DNA from: Candidatus Sulfotelmatobacter sp.
Lineage (GTDB): Bacteria > Acidobacteriota > Terriglobia > Terriglobales > Acidobacteriaceae
Direction of reading: 5' to 3'
NCBI GenBank assembly: GCA_030038125.1
Contig: JASHPL010000447.1
Span: forward strand, 1-45,806
Length of the DNA: 45,806 nt
Shown: one piece after another, positions 17,064 through 25,735 of the stretch
Layout of the letters: each line of letters starts with the position of its first letter
Numbering within the stretch: position 1 is the stretch's first letter
Program-made: the position numbers and the translations under genes
The notes under the pieces: generated by a model
The model's database searches: none
Told to the model about the DNA's origin: nothing
The model's input: only the letters and a program-made list of their open reading frames with translations

Positions 17064-17372
17064 ATGGCAGAATTCGTCAAACTCACAACCCGATCCGAAC
17101 TTCCCGCCGTTAACGAAGCCAAAGAGTTCTCCTGCGGCAACAAGGAGATCTGCATCGCCAATGTGAACGGTACGTACAGCGCCATGGACAACGTTTGCCT
17201 GCATCAGGGCGGTCCGCTCGGCCAAGGGATGATCGAGGGCGGCAAAGTCGTCTGTCCCTGGCATGCCTGGGAGTATGACCCGAAGACGGGCGCGGTCGCA
17301 CACAATCCCACCGCGAAAGTGGCCGTCTATCCGATGAAGATCGAGAATGGCGATGTGCTGGTTGAGATGTAA
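17064..17372 (+). CDS. Rieske [2Fe-2S] ferredoxin-like protein
   Basis: This 102-residue soluble protein folds as a single Rieske domain. Its cluster ligands are Cys45 and His47 (NVCLHQGG) and Cys64 and His67 (VVCPWHAWEY), the spacing of ferredoxins of dioxygenase systems and the small subunit of nitrite reductase. No signal peptide or membrane anchor is present, so it is cytoplasmic. No oxygenase or nitrite reductase partner lies nearby. ATG at 17064 has only a weak ribosome-binding site (CAGGAACAG). It probably passes single electrons to an unidentified oxidoreductase. Confidence 0.9.
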   Translation: MAEFVKLTTRSELPAVNEAKEFSCGNKEICIANVNGTYSAMDNVCLHQGGPLGQGMIEGGKVVCPWHAWEYDPKTGAVAHNPTAKVAVYPMKIENGDVLVEM

Positions 17373-17441
17373 GGTCTCTGACGCGGAGTCGAAGCGAAAT
17401 TTTCCGCGACGGCCGGAGTTCGCCAGCGGATCGCGACGCCA

Positions 17442-17882
17442 ATGAGCAGGACAATTTACAAAATAACCTGCGCGCTACTGCTCCTCGCCACTTCGGCTCA
17501 TGGACAATCGATCAGCGTGGTGGTTTTGAACGCGAAGAACGGGCACGCGGTGCGGAATGCGGTTGTTTGGGCCCAGTTCTACGAACCCCCGGCCAATCGC
17601 GTCTTGCAGCGTCTCCAGTTCAAGACCGGACCCGACGGAGTTGCGCACATTCAACTGGCGCCTCCGCTACCCGTCCAGATTACTCTGTCGGCGTCAGCGG
17701 ACCCGTTTTACGCAAGCTTCATGAGCGTCGCGGCGGCCGACGTCGTGAACCACGGTGCAAGTTGCCAATGCGATCCAAAGGCAAAGGGTCACGCGCGCAC
17801 GGCAAAGCCAGGAGAGGTGGTATTTCTTGTGTGCCGAATTCCATGGTGGGTCCGCCTGCTTGCGCCGCTAGAGAGCGAGTAG
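17442..17882 (+). CDS. exported hypothetical protein with a CnaB-like region
   Basis: The 146-residue product has a signal peptide (residues 1-22, ending AHGQS) and a short beta-rich domain. The pattern VVVLNAKNGHAVRNAVVWA followed by TGPDGVAHIQL resembles a single carboxypeptidase-regulatory/CnaB sandwich. A CQC pair occurs near residue 108. The gene follows the Rieske gene after 69 bases on the same strand and converges with the DUF1501 gene (gap eight bases). The function is unknown. Confidence 0.7.
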   Translation: MSRTIYKITCALLLLATSAHGQSISVVVLNAKNGHAVRNAVVWAQFYEPPANRVLQRLQFKTGPDGVAHIQLAPPLPVQITLSASADPFYASFMSVAAADVVNHGASCQCDPKAKGHARTAKPGEVVFLVCRIPWWVRLLAPLESE

Positions 17883-17890
17883 TGATAGAA

Positions 17891-19132
17891 CTAGCCCAGA
17901 ATTCGCAGGAATTTCCCCGCTTGGCTGTCATATCCCGGAAATACCTCGGCGAGATTCTTATTCCCCAGATGATGCGCGACGCCTTCCGCCATCACTTGCC
18001 TGAAATCGGTGGTAAGAGCCAGATCTCGGCCTTCATACAGTTGCGACTGATCCAGCCCCGGCCAGCGTCCATAGACTCGACCGCCGCGCACCGGACCACC
18101 TAAGACGAACATCACGTTGGCGTGGCCGTGATCGGTGCCGCGATTACCGTTTTCGCGTGCGGTGCGGCCGAACTCCGACATGGTGACGATGACCGTGTCC
18201 TCGCCCAGGTCGCCGAGGTCGTTCCAGAATGCGGCAATCGATTGCGAGAACTCCGTGAGCACGTTCGCGAGCTGACCTTCAGTCGAACCTTCGTTGACGT
18301 GATGATCCCATCCGCCGATGTCGGCAAAAGCGACCTGCACGCCCAGATTGGCCTTGATCAGTTGCGCCAGCTGGCGCAGACTGTCGCCGAAACGCCCTTT
18401 GGGATAGTTGGTATTTGGTGCGGGCGTGTACTTGCCGGGATCGGCGGCTTTCAACATCTTCACCGCATCAAACGTCTCCTCACCCGTGGTATGGAGCACT
18501 GCGTCAGAGGAGTGATCGTACATCGCCTCGAAGGCCGTAGCTACAGGCGAAAGCCGCGCTCCGCGTCCGCCAACGGAGAAGTCGTTGATGTTGTTCATGG
18601 CGACGGCTGCTTCGTTTCCGCTGAGAATGCGCGGCATGGATGGGCCGAGAGCGATGGCGCGGAAGGGTGAGTTTTGCGCCGCGCGCGGCAGATCTCGCAG
18701 GGAGCGGTTCAACCATCCATCATCGGTCGCTTTGATTCCGGGCGTACCAGTTTCCATGAAGTCCTGCGCGTCGAAGTGCGAGCGCGTAGGATCGGGCGAG
18801 CCGGCCGCGTGAACGATCGCCAGATGGCGCTGCTGCCATAACGGTTGAAACGACGCGAGCGAAGGATGCAGCCCGAAGAAACCATTGAGATCAATCACGG
18901 ATTTTCGCGGAATATTGATGCTTGGCCGCATGGCGTAATACTGCGGCTCGCCATGCGGGACGACGATGTTCAAACCATCCGCCGCGCCTCGCTGGAAGAT
19001 GACGACCAGACGCTTATTCCGGGAGCCAGCTTCCACCGCGCCGAACGCTGCACGAGCCAGAAAGCTCGGAATCGCCGCCGTGCCGACGACGGCGAGCGCG
19101 CTGTTGCGAAGAAAGATGCGGCGGGTTGGCAT
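17891..19132 (-). CDS. DUF1501 protein with Tat signal
   Basis: The 413-residue product starts with a twin-arginine signal (TRRIFLRNSALAV, Arg4-Arg5), so it is exported folded, which suggests a bound cofactor or metal. The body is DUF1501, a member of the alkaline phosphatase/sulfatase-like superfamily: LVVIFQRGAADGLN near the N-terminus, SHFDAQDFMETG, GWDHHVNEG, MSEFGRTARENG and TDHGHANVMFVLGG, with probable metal-binding Asp and His residues. Neither substrate nor reaction is known. ATG at 19132 (GGGAG upstream) is preferred over a TTG two codons earlier. It lies 80 bases downstream of the DUF1800 gene on the same strand; this pairing is widespread and points to a shared role. Confidence 0.93.
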   Translation of the reverse strand: MPTRRIFLRNSALAVVGTAAIPSFLARAAFGAVEAGSRNKRLVVIFQRGAADGLNIVVPHGEPQYYAMRPSINIPRKSVIDLNGFFGLHPSLASFQPLWQQRHLAIVHAAGSPDPTRSHFDAQDFMETGTPGIKATDDGWLNRSLRDLPRAAQNSPFRAIALGPSMPRILSGNEAAVAMNNINDFSVGGRGARLSPVATAFEAMYDHSSDAVLHTTGEETFDAVKMLKAADPGKYTPAPNTNYPKGRFGDSLRQLAQLIKANLGVQVAFADIGGWDHHVNEGSTEGQLANVLTEFSQSIAAFWNDLGDLGEDTVIVTMSEFGRTARENGNRGTDHGHANVMFVLGGPVRGGRVYGRWPGLDQSQLYEGRDLALTTDFRQVMAEGVAHHLGNKNLAEVFPGYDSQAGKFLRILG

Positions 19133-19212
19133 AAACAATCTCCCAGGCTCCTGGCTGTGATTCCTATGCTTCGCAAAGGCGAGACATTCAGCATCCCGCT
19201 CAGCGCCAGAAG

Positions 19213-21381
19213 CTACCTTCTCTGAAACTCCGGCGAGCCGAGCAGCAAGCCCGCAATCATCCCGGCATCTGGCGGCTTGGCCTTCGCGCTGCTGTTGCCC
19301 GCACCTTGGATCTGCGCCACGATCGAATCGTGCGTTTGCTTCGAGACATCCTCGGCGATCAGCTTCACCTCTAAAGACGACAACATCGCATCCGGCGGAG
19401 AACTCGAATCTGCCGTCAGTTGTGACTCATCAACCTTCACTCCGCGAATTTTGCCCGCAGTAAGCGCGACCGCGAAATTCATTCGCGTGAGCAGCGCTGA
19501 CGAACTCACCCAGGTCTCGGCCTTCATCGAATAACCGGTGGGCGGCTGCGCGCCATAAAGCGGCATACCCATGTTCGCAAGCTGGCGCGCGAGTGGCATA
19601 GCGTCTTCGACATCGGCGCCCGTGGCACGAACCGCAGAAGCTACAAATTCCAGCGGTGTTTTCACTTTTGCGCGATACGCGCTGTCATCCCAAAACTCAG
19701 GCGAGTGGAAGAGCGTGCTCAAAACCTCGCGGATGTCGCCCTTTTTCTTCAAGAACGTTTTCGTCATGCGATCGACCAGCGCCGGCGGCGGATCGTCGGA
19801 TACGAAGCGCTGTGCGAGTTTCAGTGAAATGAAATGCGCGGTCTGCGGGCTGGTCGCCAGCATGTGCAGCACCTGCATGCCTTCGCCTTCCCCCTTGAAC
19901 TTAATGCGATGACCGAGCACGAGCTTGGGACCGGGCTCGTGCCTGCGCGAATCGAAGAGAAAGCCTCCACCTTCGTTGGGCTTGTCGATCGTCCAGCCGG
20001 TAAAGACTTTGGCGACTTCGGTTACATCCCGCTGCGTGTAACCGCCGTTCACGCTGAGAGTGTGCAATTCGAGCAACTCGCGGCCGTAGTTTTCATTCAG
20101 CCCTGCATTCTGTTTTCGTCTCGGATTCGGCCGCGGATAGCCGTACGGACCATAGCGGCCGGGATGCGCGGGAATACCCAGCGCCTGCATCGAATTAGGA
20201 CCGACGCTCAGCCAATTGTCGAGATAGAACAACATCGCCGGACTCTTTGCCGTGGCCACCAGCAGATCTTCGAATTTGCCGAGAGCGTGCGGACGGATCA
20301 CATCCTGCTCGTAGCTGGTGAGGAAGATGTGATCGGCGCCCTTGTTGATGAACACATTGAAGTGATTGAACCAGAAATCGGTCATCACTTCCTGAAGCTG
20401 GCGCTCGCTGTAGATCGCGCGCAGGAGTTTGGCCTGCATGAGTTCGTCGGTGATAACTCCTTGCGGGTTGTTCATGGCCAGCAGAGTTTCTTTCTGCTTC
20501 GCCTCGAGCCCGGCGAGAAAATCCTGTCCTTTGCCGCCGCGCAACGCATCCGCAAAGGCGACCTGCTCATTGGCCGGCATGGAGAGCACTTTCTTATAGC
20601 GCTCATGCGGAGGAAGATCGGGGAGCTTCTGCACCTCGAGATCCGCATACAGGCGGTTTTCGAGGGCGCGCGATCCAGCATCGTCTACGGGCTGTGACTT
20701 CGACTCGGCTGCGGGAGCATCGGCGCTCATGCTGCTCGAAGAAATGTTCGCGCTCATCGCTTGGTTGGACATCGCCTGGTTCGACATCGCACTGTTGCCC
20801 GCGGAATCGGCAGCCGCAGCCGCGGCCAGCTCAGCTTCGGTCTTTGCGCCCTCCGCCGCAGGGGGCGCATCCTTCATCGCGGAATCCTGCTCTGGCGGCG
20901 CGGTCGACATTGGCGGAGCGACGGCTTCGGCCTCGCGTTCTTTTTTTGCTTCCTCTCTCGCTTCCAAACGCACAACCTGCACCTGATAGATCGCGCGGCG
21001 CGCGAGATCGTTGGGCATGGGTTTCTTGCCGTCCGCGACTTGACGGATCATTTGCCCGTCGGGAAACTCTTCCACCATCTCTCGCGGAGTCATGCGCAGA
21101 GTGCGGAACTCTGCCATGCGCGATTCCAGAGCGCTGTCGGAAATGTTTTCGGGATGCAACTGAAGATCGATCCAGCGATCCACGCCCATCGCCACGACCT
21201 GCTGTACCTCGCCCGGACGCGGGCCGAAGGCGAGGCGGTTGAGCGCGTGCACGGCGCGGCGCTGTTCATTGCTGGCGGGCGCGGGGTTGTTGTCCTTTTT
21301 CTTGGCGATGAGCTGTGGAACGGCACACGCGAGACTCAGGCAGATCAGGCACAGCACAGGCTGGCGGAGGCTGGATCGCAT
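19213..21381 (-). CDS. exported DUF1800 protein with low-complexity insert
   Basis: The 722-residue product begins with a signal peptide (residues 1-26). It carries the DUF1800 domain: ALNRLAFGPRPGEVQQV at the start, then TDFWFNHFNVF, NENYGRELLELHTL, VAKVFTGWT, LAQRFVSDDPP and, at the end, LLGSPEFQRR. An insert rich in Ala, Ser, Met and Gln at about residues 145-215 contains the repeats NSAMSNQAMSNQAMS and looks like a flexible linker. The ATG at 21381 has GGGAG five bases upstream and is preferred over the codon seven residues earlier. DUF1800 has no proven activity; it almost always neighbours DUF1501, as here, and the two are probably co-transcribed. Confidence 0.93.
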   Translation of the reverse strand: MRSSLRQPVLCLICLSLACAVPQLIAKKKDNNPAPASNEQRRAVHALNRLAFGPRPGEVQQVVAMGVDRWIDLQLHPENISDSALESRMAEFRTLRMTPREMVEEFPDGQMIRQVADGKKPMPNDLARRAIYQVQVVRLEAREEAKKEREAEAVAPPMSTAPPEQDSAMKDAPPAAEGAKTEAELAAAAAADSAGNSAMSNQAMSNQAMSANISSSSMSADAPAAESKSQPVDDAGSRALENRLYADLEVQKLPDLPPHERYKKVLSMPANEQVAFADALRGGKGQDFLAGLEAKQKETLLAMNNPQGVITDELMQAKLLRAIYSERQLQEVMTDFWFNHFNVFINKGADHIFLTSYEQDVIRPHALGKFEDLLVATAKSPAMLFYLDNWLSVGPNSMQALGIPAHPGRYGPYGYPRPNPRRKQNAGLNENYGRELLELHTLSVNGGYTQRDVTEVAKVFTGWTIDKPNEGGGFLFDSRRHEPGPKLVLGHRIKFKGEGEGMQVLHMLATSPQTAHFISLKLAQRFVSDDPPPALVDRMTKTFLKKKGDIREVLSTLFHSPEFWDDSAYRAKVKTPLEFVASAVRATGADVEDAMPLARQLANMGMPLYGAQPPTGYSMKAETWVSSSALLTRMNFAVALTAGKIRGVKVDESQLTADSSSPPDAMLSSLEVKLIAEDVSKQTHDSIVAQIQGAGNSSAKAKPPDAGMIAGLLLGSPEFQRR

Positions 21382-21515
21382 GCACACTCCCGGTAGGACC
21401 AAGTCTCTTCAATTATCAACCCTGCGGGCGGGAAAAGTTGCTGTCCCCTACTCGATCTGATGACAGCTGTAACCGCCTGAACGGCGCAAGGTTGCCGAGA
21501 AACGGGCTGAGCGAA

Positions 21516-22766
21516 TTATGTCAGATACGCCTTTGCGCGCGTGACTTTGTGTTGCAGAGTGGCGGCGAGGTGGTCGATGTCAGTGGCGGCGATGTTGACC
21601 GTTGTGCCTTCAATCATCGGTGTGCGATTGCTGCCCACGGCGTCGCGGCGCACTTGGATCAGCAATCCCTGCACTACGTTCGAATCAAATTTCTGTGGCG
21701 CCAGGCGGACCAGATCGCTTAACGCGCTGCCCACGGAAAGCGGACCGCGGTACGGACGGGCGCTCGTCATCGCGTCGAAAGAATCGGCCACGGCGATAAT
21801 GCGCACCGGTATGGGCAGATCGTCGAGGCCAAGTTTGTCGGGATATCCCGAACCGTCGCCTCGTTCATGGTGCCAGCGCACGGTTTCTGGAATTTTCGGC
21901 CAGGGAAACTGCACCGTGCTGACGATCTGATGGCCCACGGTCGTGTGATCGGCCATCTCGCGAAATTCCTCCGGATCGAGCGCGCTGGGTTTGCTGAACA
22001 AACGGCGATCGACGGCGACTTTGCCGATATCGTGCAGATATCCGGCGCTGCGCAGGGCAGCGACTTCGCTGGCTTGCATGCCCATCGCTTCCCCGATCGC
22101 GGCAGCGTAACGTCCCACGCGCAAAGAATGTCCGTGAATGTTGACGTGCTTTACGTCGATTGCGGTGGCGAAGGCCTCGAGCGCGCTGTCATAAAAGCCA
22201 TGCAGAGAGGCCATCAGGCGCAGGTTTTCGGCGACGCGCTGCGCGATCGTCTGCGTCAGCGCATGATTGTGCACCGCCAGCGCGATGTAGCTGCACAACA
22301 ACTCGATGGCGTCGAGCTCGCTGTCTTCGTAAAGCGTATCACCCGGACGGCGTCCGAGCGCGATCACTCCCGCGAGCGTGCCCGCAGTTTTCAGCGGAGC
22401 GAGACATTTGAAAAGCTCGGGCGCAACGTTGCCATTCGAGCTCAAGAAGACCGAGTACGTGGATGAGTTGAGGACGACAGGTCCGCGAGCCGCGGTGAGC
22501 GCGTGCACATGCTTGGGCAGCAGGGGGATGAAAGCGGGATTCGGCATTAAGGCGAAACCCTGAGCCGTTTCCGAAGTCAGCATGGCGGGCTTGTCGCTGA
22601 AGAGAAAAAGAGCGCCTTCGCGTGCGCCCGCCGCTTCCATGATCGCCGCGAGCATGAGACGTGAGGTTTCGGAGAACTCTCGCTCCGCCGCCAGTGCCGG
22701 GCCGAGCTCCGAGAGCGCTTCCACCGTGTGCAGCAGCCGCCGCAAATTGTTAGTCTGTATCGCCAC
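21516..22766 (-). CDS. GAF-HD-GYP cyclic di-GMP phosphodiesterase
   Basis: The 416-residue cytoplasmic protein has an N-terminal GAF-type sensor domain (about residues 20-170) and an HD-GYP domain (about 195-380), which hydrolyses cyclic di-GMP to GMP. Catalytic and metal residues are intact: HSLRVGRYA, HDIGK (245-249), DHTTVGHQIV and HHERGDGSGYP (299-309) holding the GYP triad, then ADSFDAMTS. No receiver domain is present, so the input is presumably a small ligand bound by GAF. Upstream DNA to 23053 is a divergent intergenic region shared with the hydrolase gene. It opposes the GGDEF-EAL protein at 7883 in cyclic di-GMP turnover. Confidence 0.93.
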   Translation of the reverse strand: MAIQTNNLRRLLHTVEALSELGPALAAEREFSETSRLMLAAIMEAAGAREGALFLFSDKPAMLTSETAQGFALMPNPAFIPLLPKHVHALTAARGPVVLNSSTYSVFLSSNGNVAPELFKCLAPLKTAGTLAGVIALGRRPGDTLYEDSELDAIELLCSYIALAVHNHALTQTIAQRVAENLRLMASLHGFYDSALEAFATAIDVKHVNIHGHSLRVGRYAAAIGEAMGMQASEVAALRSAGYLHDIGKVAVDRRLFSKPSALDPEEFREMADHTTVGHQIVSTVQFPWPKIPETVRWHHERGDGSGYPDKLGLDDLPIPVRIIAVADSFDAMTSARPYRGPLSVGSALSDLVRLAPQKFDSNVVQGLLIQVRRDAVGSNRTPMIEGTTVNIAATDIDHLAATLQHKVTRAKAYLT

Positions 22767-22947
22767 AGACGATAGTGGGCACAGCTTTCAGCAAATTTGA
22801 GCGTACCACGCAGAATTACTCAAAGTGAGACGATGCTGTTGGTTAAGTTGATGCTGCGGTCATCAGGATGAAAACACCGTGACCATGCTGATTCCCGCCA
22901 CAGACGGGCTATAGACGAAGCCTTCAAGAAAACGCGTAAAGATCGTT

Positions 22948-22978
22948 TTGACCCGAATCCCGCCCAGTGATCTACAAT
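22948..22978 (+). promoter_or_regulatory. possible promoter of the alpha/beta hydrolase gene
   Basis: TTGACC (22948-22953) and TACAAT (22973-22978) are good boxes, but they are 19 bases apart, longer than ideal. The leader to the ATG would be about 70 bases. Confidence 0.35.
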
Positions 22979-23053
22979 CGAATGCAACCGCGTCCACCCT
23001 CGTCAACTCTCAACCTGTTGTATTGATCAAACCTGTCCGCAAGGAGGATCTCC

Positions 23054-23932
23054 ATGTCCTACATTGATGTCGGCAAAGAAAACTCGACTTCCATTCACCT
23101 GTATTACGAAGACCACGGCTCCGGCCAGCCGGTTGTGCTGATCCACGGCTACCCGCTCAGCAGCACATCCTGGGAAAAACAAATTCCGGTTCTGCTCGAA
23201 GCCGGATATCGCGTCATCGCCTACGATCGCCGCGGATTCGGCAAATCCAGCCAGCCCACAACCGGCTACAACTACGACACCTTTGCCGAGGATCTACGCA
23301 AGCTCATCACGCACTTGAAGCTGAAACACTTCACGCTCGTCGGTTTCTCGATGGGCGGCGGTGAAGTCGCGCGTTACTTCGGCAAATACGGCTCCAAAGA
23401 TGTCAGCCGGGCGGTGATCATCGGAGGCGTTCCGCCCTACCTGCTCAAGACCGACGACAATCCGGAGGGCGTTGACGAGAGTGTGTTTCAGGGCATTGAG
23501 AAAGCGGTCGCCGCCGATCGTTACGCGTTCTTCACCGACTTTTTCAAGAACTTCTATAACACCGACGTCAATCTCGGAAAGCGCGTCAGCGAGCAAGCCG
23601 TCCAGGCCAGCTGGAATGTCGCTTCGATCGCTTCGGCCATTGCCAGTCTCGACTGCGTTCCCACGTGGTATGAAGATTTTCGCAAGGATCTCGAGAAGAT
23701 CGACGTGCCCACGCTCGTGATTCACGGCGACGCCGATCGCATCGTGCCGTTCGCGTCCGCTGGCCAGCGGACGGCCAGGCTGGTGAAAGGAGCGGAGCTC
23801 GTGGTCATCAAAGACGGTCCACACAATGTCGCGTGGACTCACGCTGACGAAGTGAACGCCGCGCTCACGCAGTTCCTGGCCAAGGGCGGTGCCATGAGCG
23901 AAAAGCGAGAGAAAGACAAAGCCGTCGCCTAA
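23054..23932 (+). CDS. alpha/beta hydrolase, non-heme haloperoxidase-like
   Basis: The 292-residue cytoplasmic hydrolase has the oxyanion segment LIHGYP (His31), the nucleophile elbow GFSMGG (Ser99), the acid HGDADRIVP (Asp228) and the base GPHNVAWTH (His257). The pattern YDRRGFGKSSQP and the overall length match the 'chloroperoxidase/arylesterase' branch of the fold. Members are often promiscuous esterases or perhydrolases; the natural substrate is unknown. A perfect AGGAGG lies seven bases before the ATG. The C-terminus has an extra charged tail (SEKREKDKAVA). Family A palindromes follow the stop codon. Confidence 0.92.
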   Translation: MSYIDVGKENSTSIHLYYEDHGSGQPVVLIHGYPLSSTSWEKQIPVLLEAGYRVIAYDRRGFGKSSQPTTGYNYDTFAEDLRKLITHLKLKHFTLVGFSMGGGEVARYFGKYGSKDVSRAVIIGGVPPYLLKTDDNPEGVDESVFQGIEKAVAADRYAFFTDFFKNFYNTDVNLGKRVSEQAVQASWNVASIASAIASLDCVPTWYEDFRKDLEKIDVPTLVIHGDADRIVPFASAGQRTARLVKGAELVVIKDGPHNVAWTHADEVNAALTQFLAKGGAMSEKREKDKAVA

Positions 23933-23933
23933 T

Positions 23934-23983
23934 GCTTATGTAAGGGACAGCCACCCTCGGCTATCGGGTCGAGCGAAGCTCGT
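23934..23983. repeat. REP-like palindrome, family A
   Basis: GCTTATGTAAGGGACAGCC follows the hydrolase stop at once, then a decayed CCTCGGCTAT arm and a perfect CGAGC-GAA-GCTCG hairpin (23970-23982), as seen after nuoB. Confidence 0.65.
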
Positions 23984-24008
23984 TAACGGAGGAGTTCATG
24001 AGACGGTG

Positions 24009-24050
24009 CCCCATCCTTGTCTCGGCGCTTTTTGCGGAGACAGGATGGGG
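24009..24050. repeat. long hairpin, family C
   Basis: CCCCATCC-T-TGTCTC (24009-24023) pairs with GAGACAGGATGGGG (24037-24050) around the loop GGCGCTTTTTGCG, with one bulged T. A similar right arm (TTTTTTGCGGAGACCGGGTGGGG) lies inside the coding sequence at 35130-35151. Confidence 0.65.
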
Positions 24051-24216
24051 ACTTTGATTTCGTATTTAGGTCTGCATTGGATGACCCACCCGAGCTCGCC
24101 TGGGATTTTGACTTTTGTGTCCGCGTCAGTTCTCCTATATTCCTCATCCTGTCGCTCGTTGCCGGAAGTCTTGTCTGTAAAGAATCCCGCATTCCCGTGT
24201 AAATTGATAGTTCTTT

Positions 24217-24441
24217 ATGAGCGCTCTCACCGTCTTCGGATTCGTGGCGGTAAGCTTGATGGTCGCCTTTTACGCGCTCGAAAAGCGGAGTTCGTGGTTC
24301 ATCCTCGGATTTGCGTTTTCCTGCGTGCTGGGATCGATCTACGGCTTCCTGCAGGGAGCGTGGCCGTTCGGGTTGGTGGAAGCCGTCTGGTCGGCGATCG
24401 CCGCCGCGCGATGGTGGAAGGTTCGAGGGAAGGCCGAATGA
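24217..24441 (+). CDS. small inner-membrane protein
   Basis: The 74-residue product has two or three hydrophobic segments: residues about 4-20 (VFGFVAVSLMVAFYAL), 27-46 (WFILGFAFSCVLGSIYGFL) and 48-66 (AWPFGLVEAVWSAIAAARWW). It ends in a short basic tail. The segment YGFLQGAWPFGLVEAVW recurs, as far as I recall, in small uncharacterised membrane proteins of many bacteria. Its stop overlaps the start of the next gene by ATGA, suggesting coupled translation. The function is unknown. Confidence 0.75.
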   Translation: MSALTVFGFVAVSLMVAFYALEKRSSWFILGFAFSCVLGSIYGFLQGAWPFGLVEAVWSAIAAARWWKVRGKAE

Positions 24442-25202
24442 TTCCCCGAAGGCGAGTGGGGCTGGACGCAGACATCGCCGAAATGGCGCGCCGGTCTTAC
24501 GGGTATGGTCAGTGGGTTGCGCCCTATTGGTTCATCGGGCCCGAGCAGGCATTGGGGAGGCACGAGAGGGCAGACGCTGCCGCGAGCCTCAGCAGGCGAG
24601 CTGCAGTTTGGCGTGAACTCGGCCGCCATGAACTGAATGACTGTCGCACGTTCCATTGTCTGATAGAAGAACGACGTTGGCACTGTGAAAGACCGCGGGT
24701 ACAGCTACAAAGCACATGGAGGCCGCTAATCTTGCTCCTAATGGCCTACCTCGGGAAGCTGGATAACTTAGCGGGCTCACAGCAACAGGTAGCGACCCAA
24801 ACAAGGGAAATGTTGCGCGATTACCAGCGCGACCGCTGGGGGACACTCGACGGGGAGACCTGCGTGATCGAGCTGTCCGGACTAGCAGCCGCAAATATGG
24901 ATGAGGCATCGGACACAGCCGCATTTCTCCCCCGAAGAAAAGAGTTCATCCGCAAGAAAATCCAAGAGCATCAGCCAAAGCTGGTTCTGATGTACCAACT
25001 CGGATCGAGGCCCGGGTACGAGCAAATCGTCGAGCGCACCTTCCCGCCTGAGCCCGAGCCATTCTTCCGCAAGGGCACAACCCTCATGGCCCTTACGCCT
25101 CATCCCGTCAGTCGCATTCAGGTAAATGGAAGGTCTCTGGGCAATCAGTATTGGATAGAACTCGGCACGAGACTGCGTGCTAATCGTTGCATTCCCAGCT
25201 AA
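24438..25202 (+). CDS. uncharacterised protein with uracil-DNA-glycosylase-like features
   Basis: The 254-residue product starts at an ATG that overlaps the previous stop (ATGA). A later ATG at 24483 (MARRSYGYGQW) is a possible alternative. Visible conserved-looking segments in order: APYWFIGPEQALG, LGRHELNDCRTFH, STWRPLILLLMAYLG, GETCVIELSGLAAANM, IQEHQPKLVLMYQLGSRPGY, ALTPHPVSRIQ and NQYWIELGTRLR. Their order recalls the uracil-DNA glycosylase fold: an IG-x-x-P-type loop first, a P-K-[LV]-x-[LV]-x-x-x-L-G strand in the middle and an H-P-[SV] loop near the end. This is inference and the usual catalytic Asp/Asn is not obvious. No signal peptide is seen. I do not assign a function. Confidence 0.75.
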   Translation: MIPRRRVGLDADIAEMARRSYGYGQWVAPYWFIGPEQALGRHERADAAASLSRRAAVWRELGRHELNDCRTFHCLIEERRWHCERPRVQLQSTWRPLILLLMAYLGKLDNLAGSQQQVATQTREMLRDYQRDRWGTLDGETCVIELSGLAAANMDEASDTAAFLPRRKEFIRKKIQEHQPKLVLMYQLGSRPGYEQIVERTFPPEPEPFFRKGTTLMALTPHPVSRIQVNGRSLGNQYWIELGTRLRANRCIPS

Positions 25203-25217
25203 CCTCCGGCATAATAA
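25187..25217 (+). promoter_or_regulatory. possible promoter of the rpsP cluster
   Basis: TTGCAT (25187-25192) is followed after 19 bases by TAATAA (25212-25217), about 48 bases before the rpsP start. The spacing is long, so the call is weak. Confidence 0.3.
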
Positions 25218-25265
25218 CAGTTTGTCTTGATCTCGCCGGACTCTTCCGGAAACAAGGATACACGT

Positions 25266-25535
25266 GTGTTAATGATTCGTCTGGCGCGCGTTGGTGCGCG
25301 CAAACAACCGCATTACCGGATCGTGGTGATCGAGAAGGCGCGCGCGCGCAATGGTCGTCCGGTGGAAGTCGTCGGGACGTACAATCCCCGCACCACTCCC
25401 GCCTCGATCGAACTGAAGCGCGACCGCGTCGACTACTGGGTTTCGAAGGGCGCGCAAATGTCGGAGCGCGTGAACAAGATCTATGCGAAGGCTCCGGCGG
25501 CGGCGGCTCCCGAGCCTACCGGCTCGGCTGCGTAA
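25266..25535 (+). CDS. rpsP: 30S ribosomal protein S16
   Basis: S16 is a core protein of the small ribosomal subunit that helps 16S rRNA fold. The chain MLMIRLARVGARKQPHYRIV, then GTYNPR and YWVSKGAQMSERV, is typical. GTG at 25266 is taken as the start: AAGGA (25254-25258) lies seven bases before it, and starting there gives the usual N-terminus. An ATG two codons later would be 13 bases from that site. The tail is Ala/Pro-rich (KAPAAAAPEPTGSAA). The gene leads the conserved order rpsP-khpA-rimM-trmD-rplS-rnhB. Confidence 0.95.
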   Translation: MLMIRLARVGARKQPHYRIVVIEKARARNGRPVEVVGTYNPRTTPASIELKRDRVDYWVSKGAQMSERVNKIYAKAPAAAAPEPTGSAA

Positions 25536-25645
25536 TCGATTCATTACGGGATGCCCCACGTTTCGCCGGTTTTGCGAGACATGGAAGTCGCCGGAGACGG
25601 CGCGACTTAACTGGCTGCTCAGGGACTCGCCGCAAGTTGAATTTT

Positions 25646-25702
25646 TGAAAGCGTGCGGCTTCGAGCCGCGCAGATATCGCCGACGGGCAGCGGCTTTAGC
25701 CG
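25646..25702. repeat. palindromic repeat, family B, between rpsP and khpA
   Basis: TTGAAAGCGTGCGGCTTCGAGCCGCGC (25646-25671, in two blocks) forms a strong hairpin. It is followed by CGGCTTTAGCCG (25691-25702). The same two-part layout occurs at 26751-26813. Confidence 0.7.
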
Positions 25703-25735
25703 GTGAGGATCTCCAACAGCGAGAAAAGTGCACTC

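Noticed and set aside
24006-25202. Long form (398 codons) of the uncharacterised protein starting in the hairpin region
   Set aside because: Its first 144 codons run through a repeat hairpin and the small membrane gene in another frame. The ATGA overlap at 24438 gives a better start.
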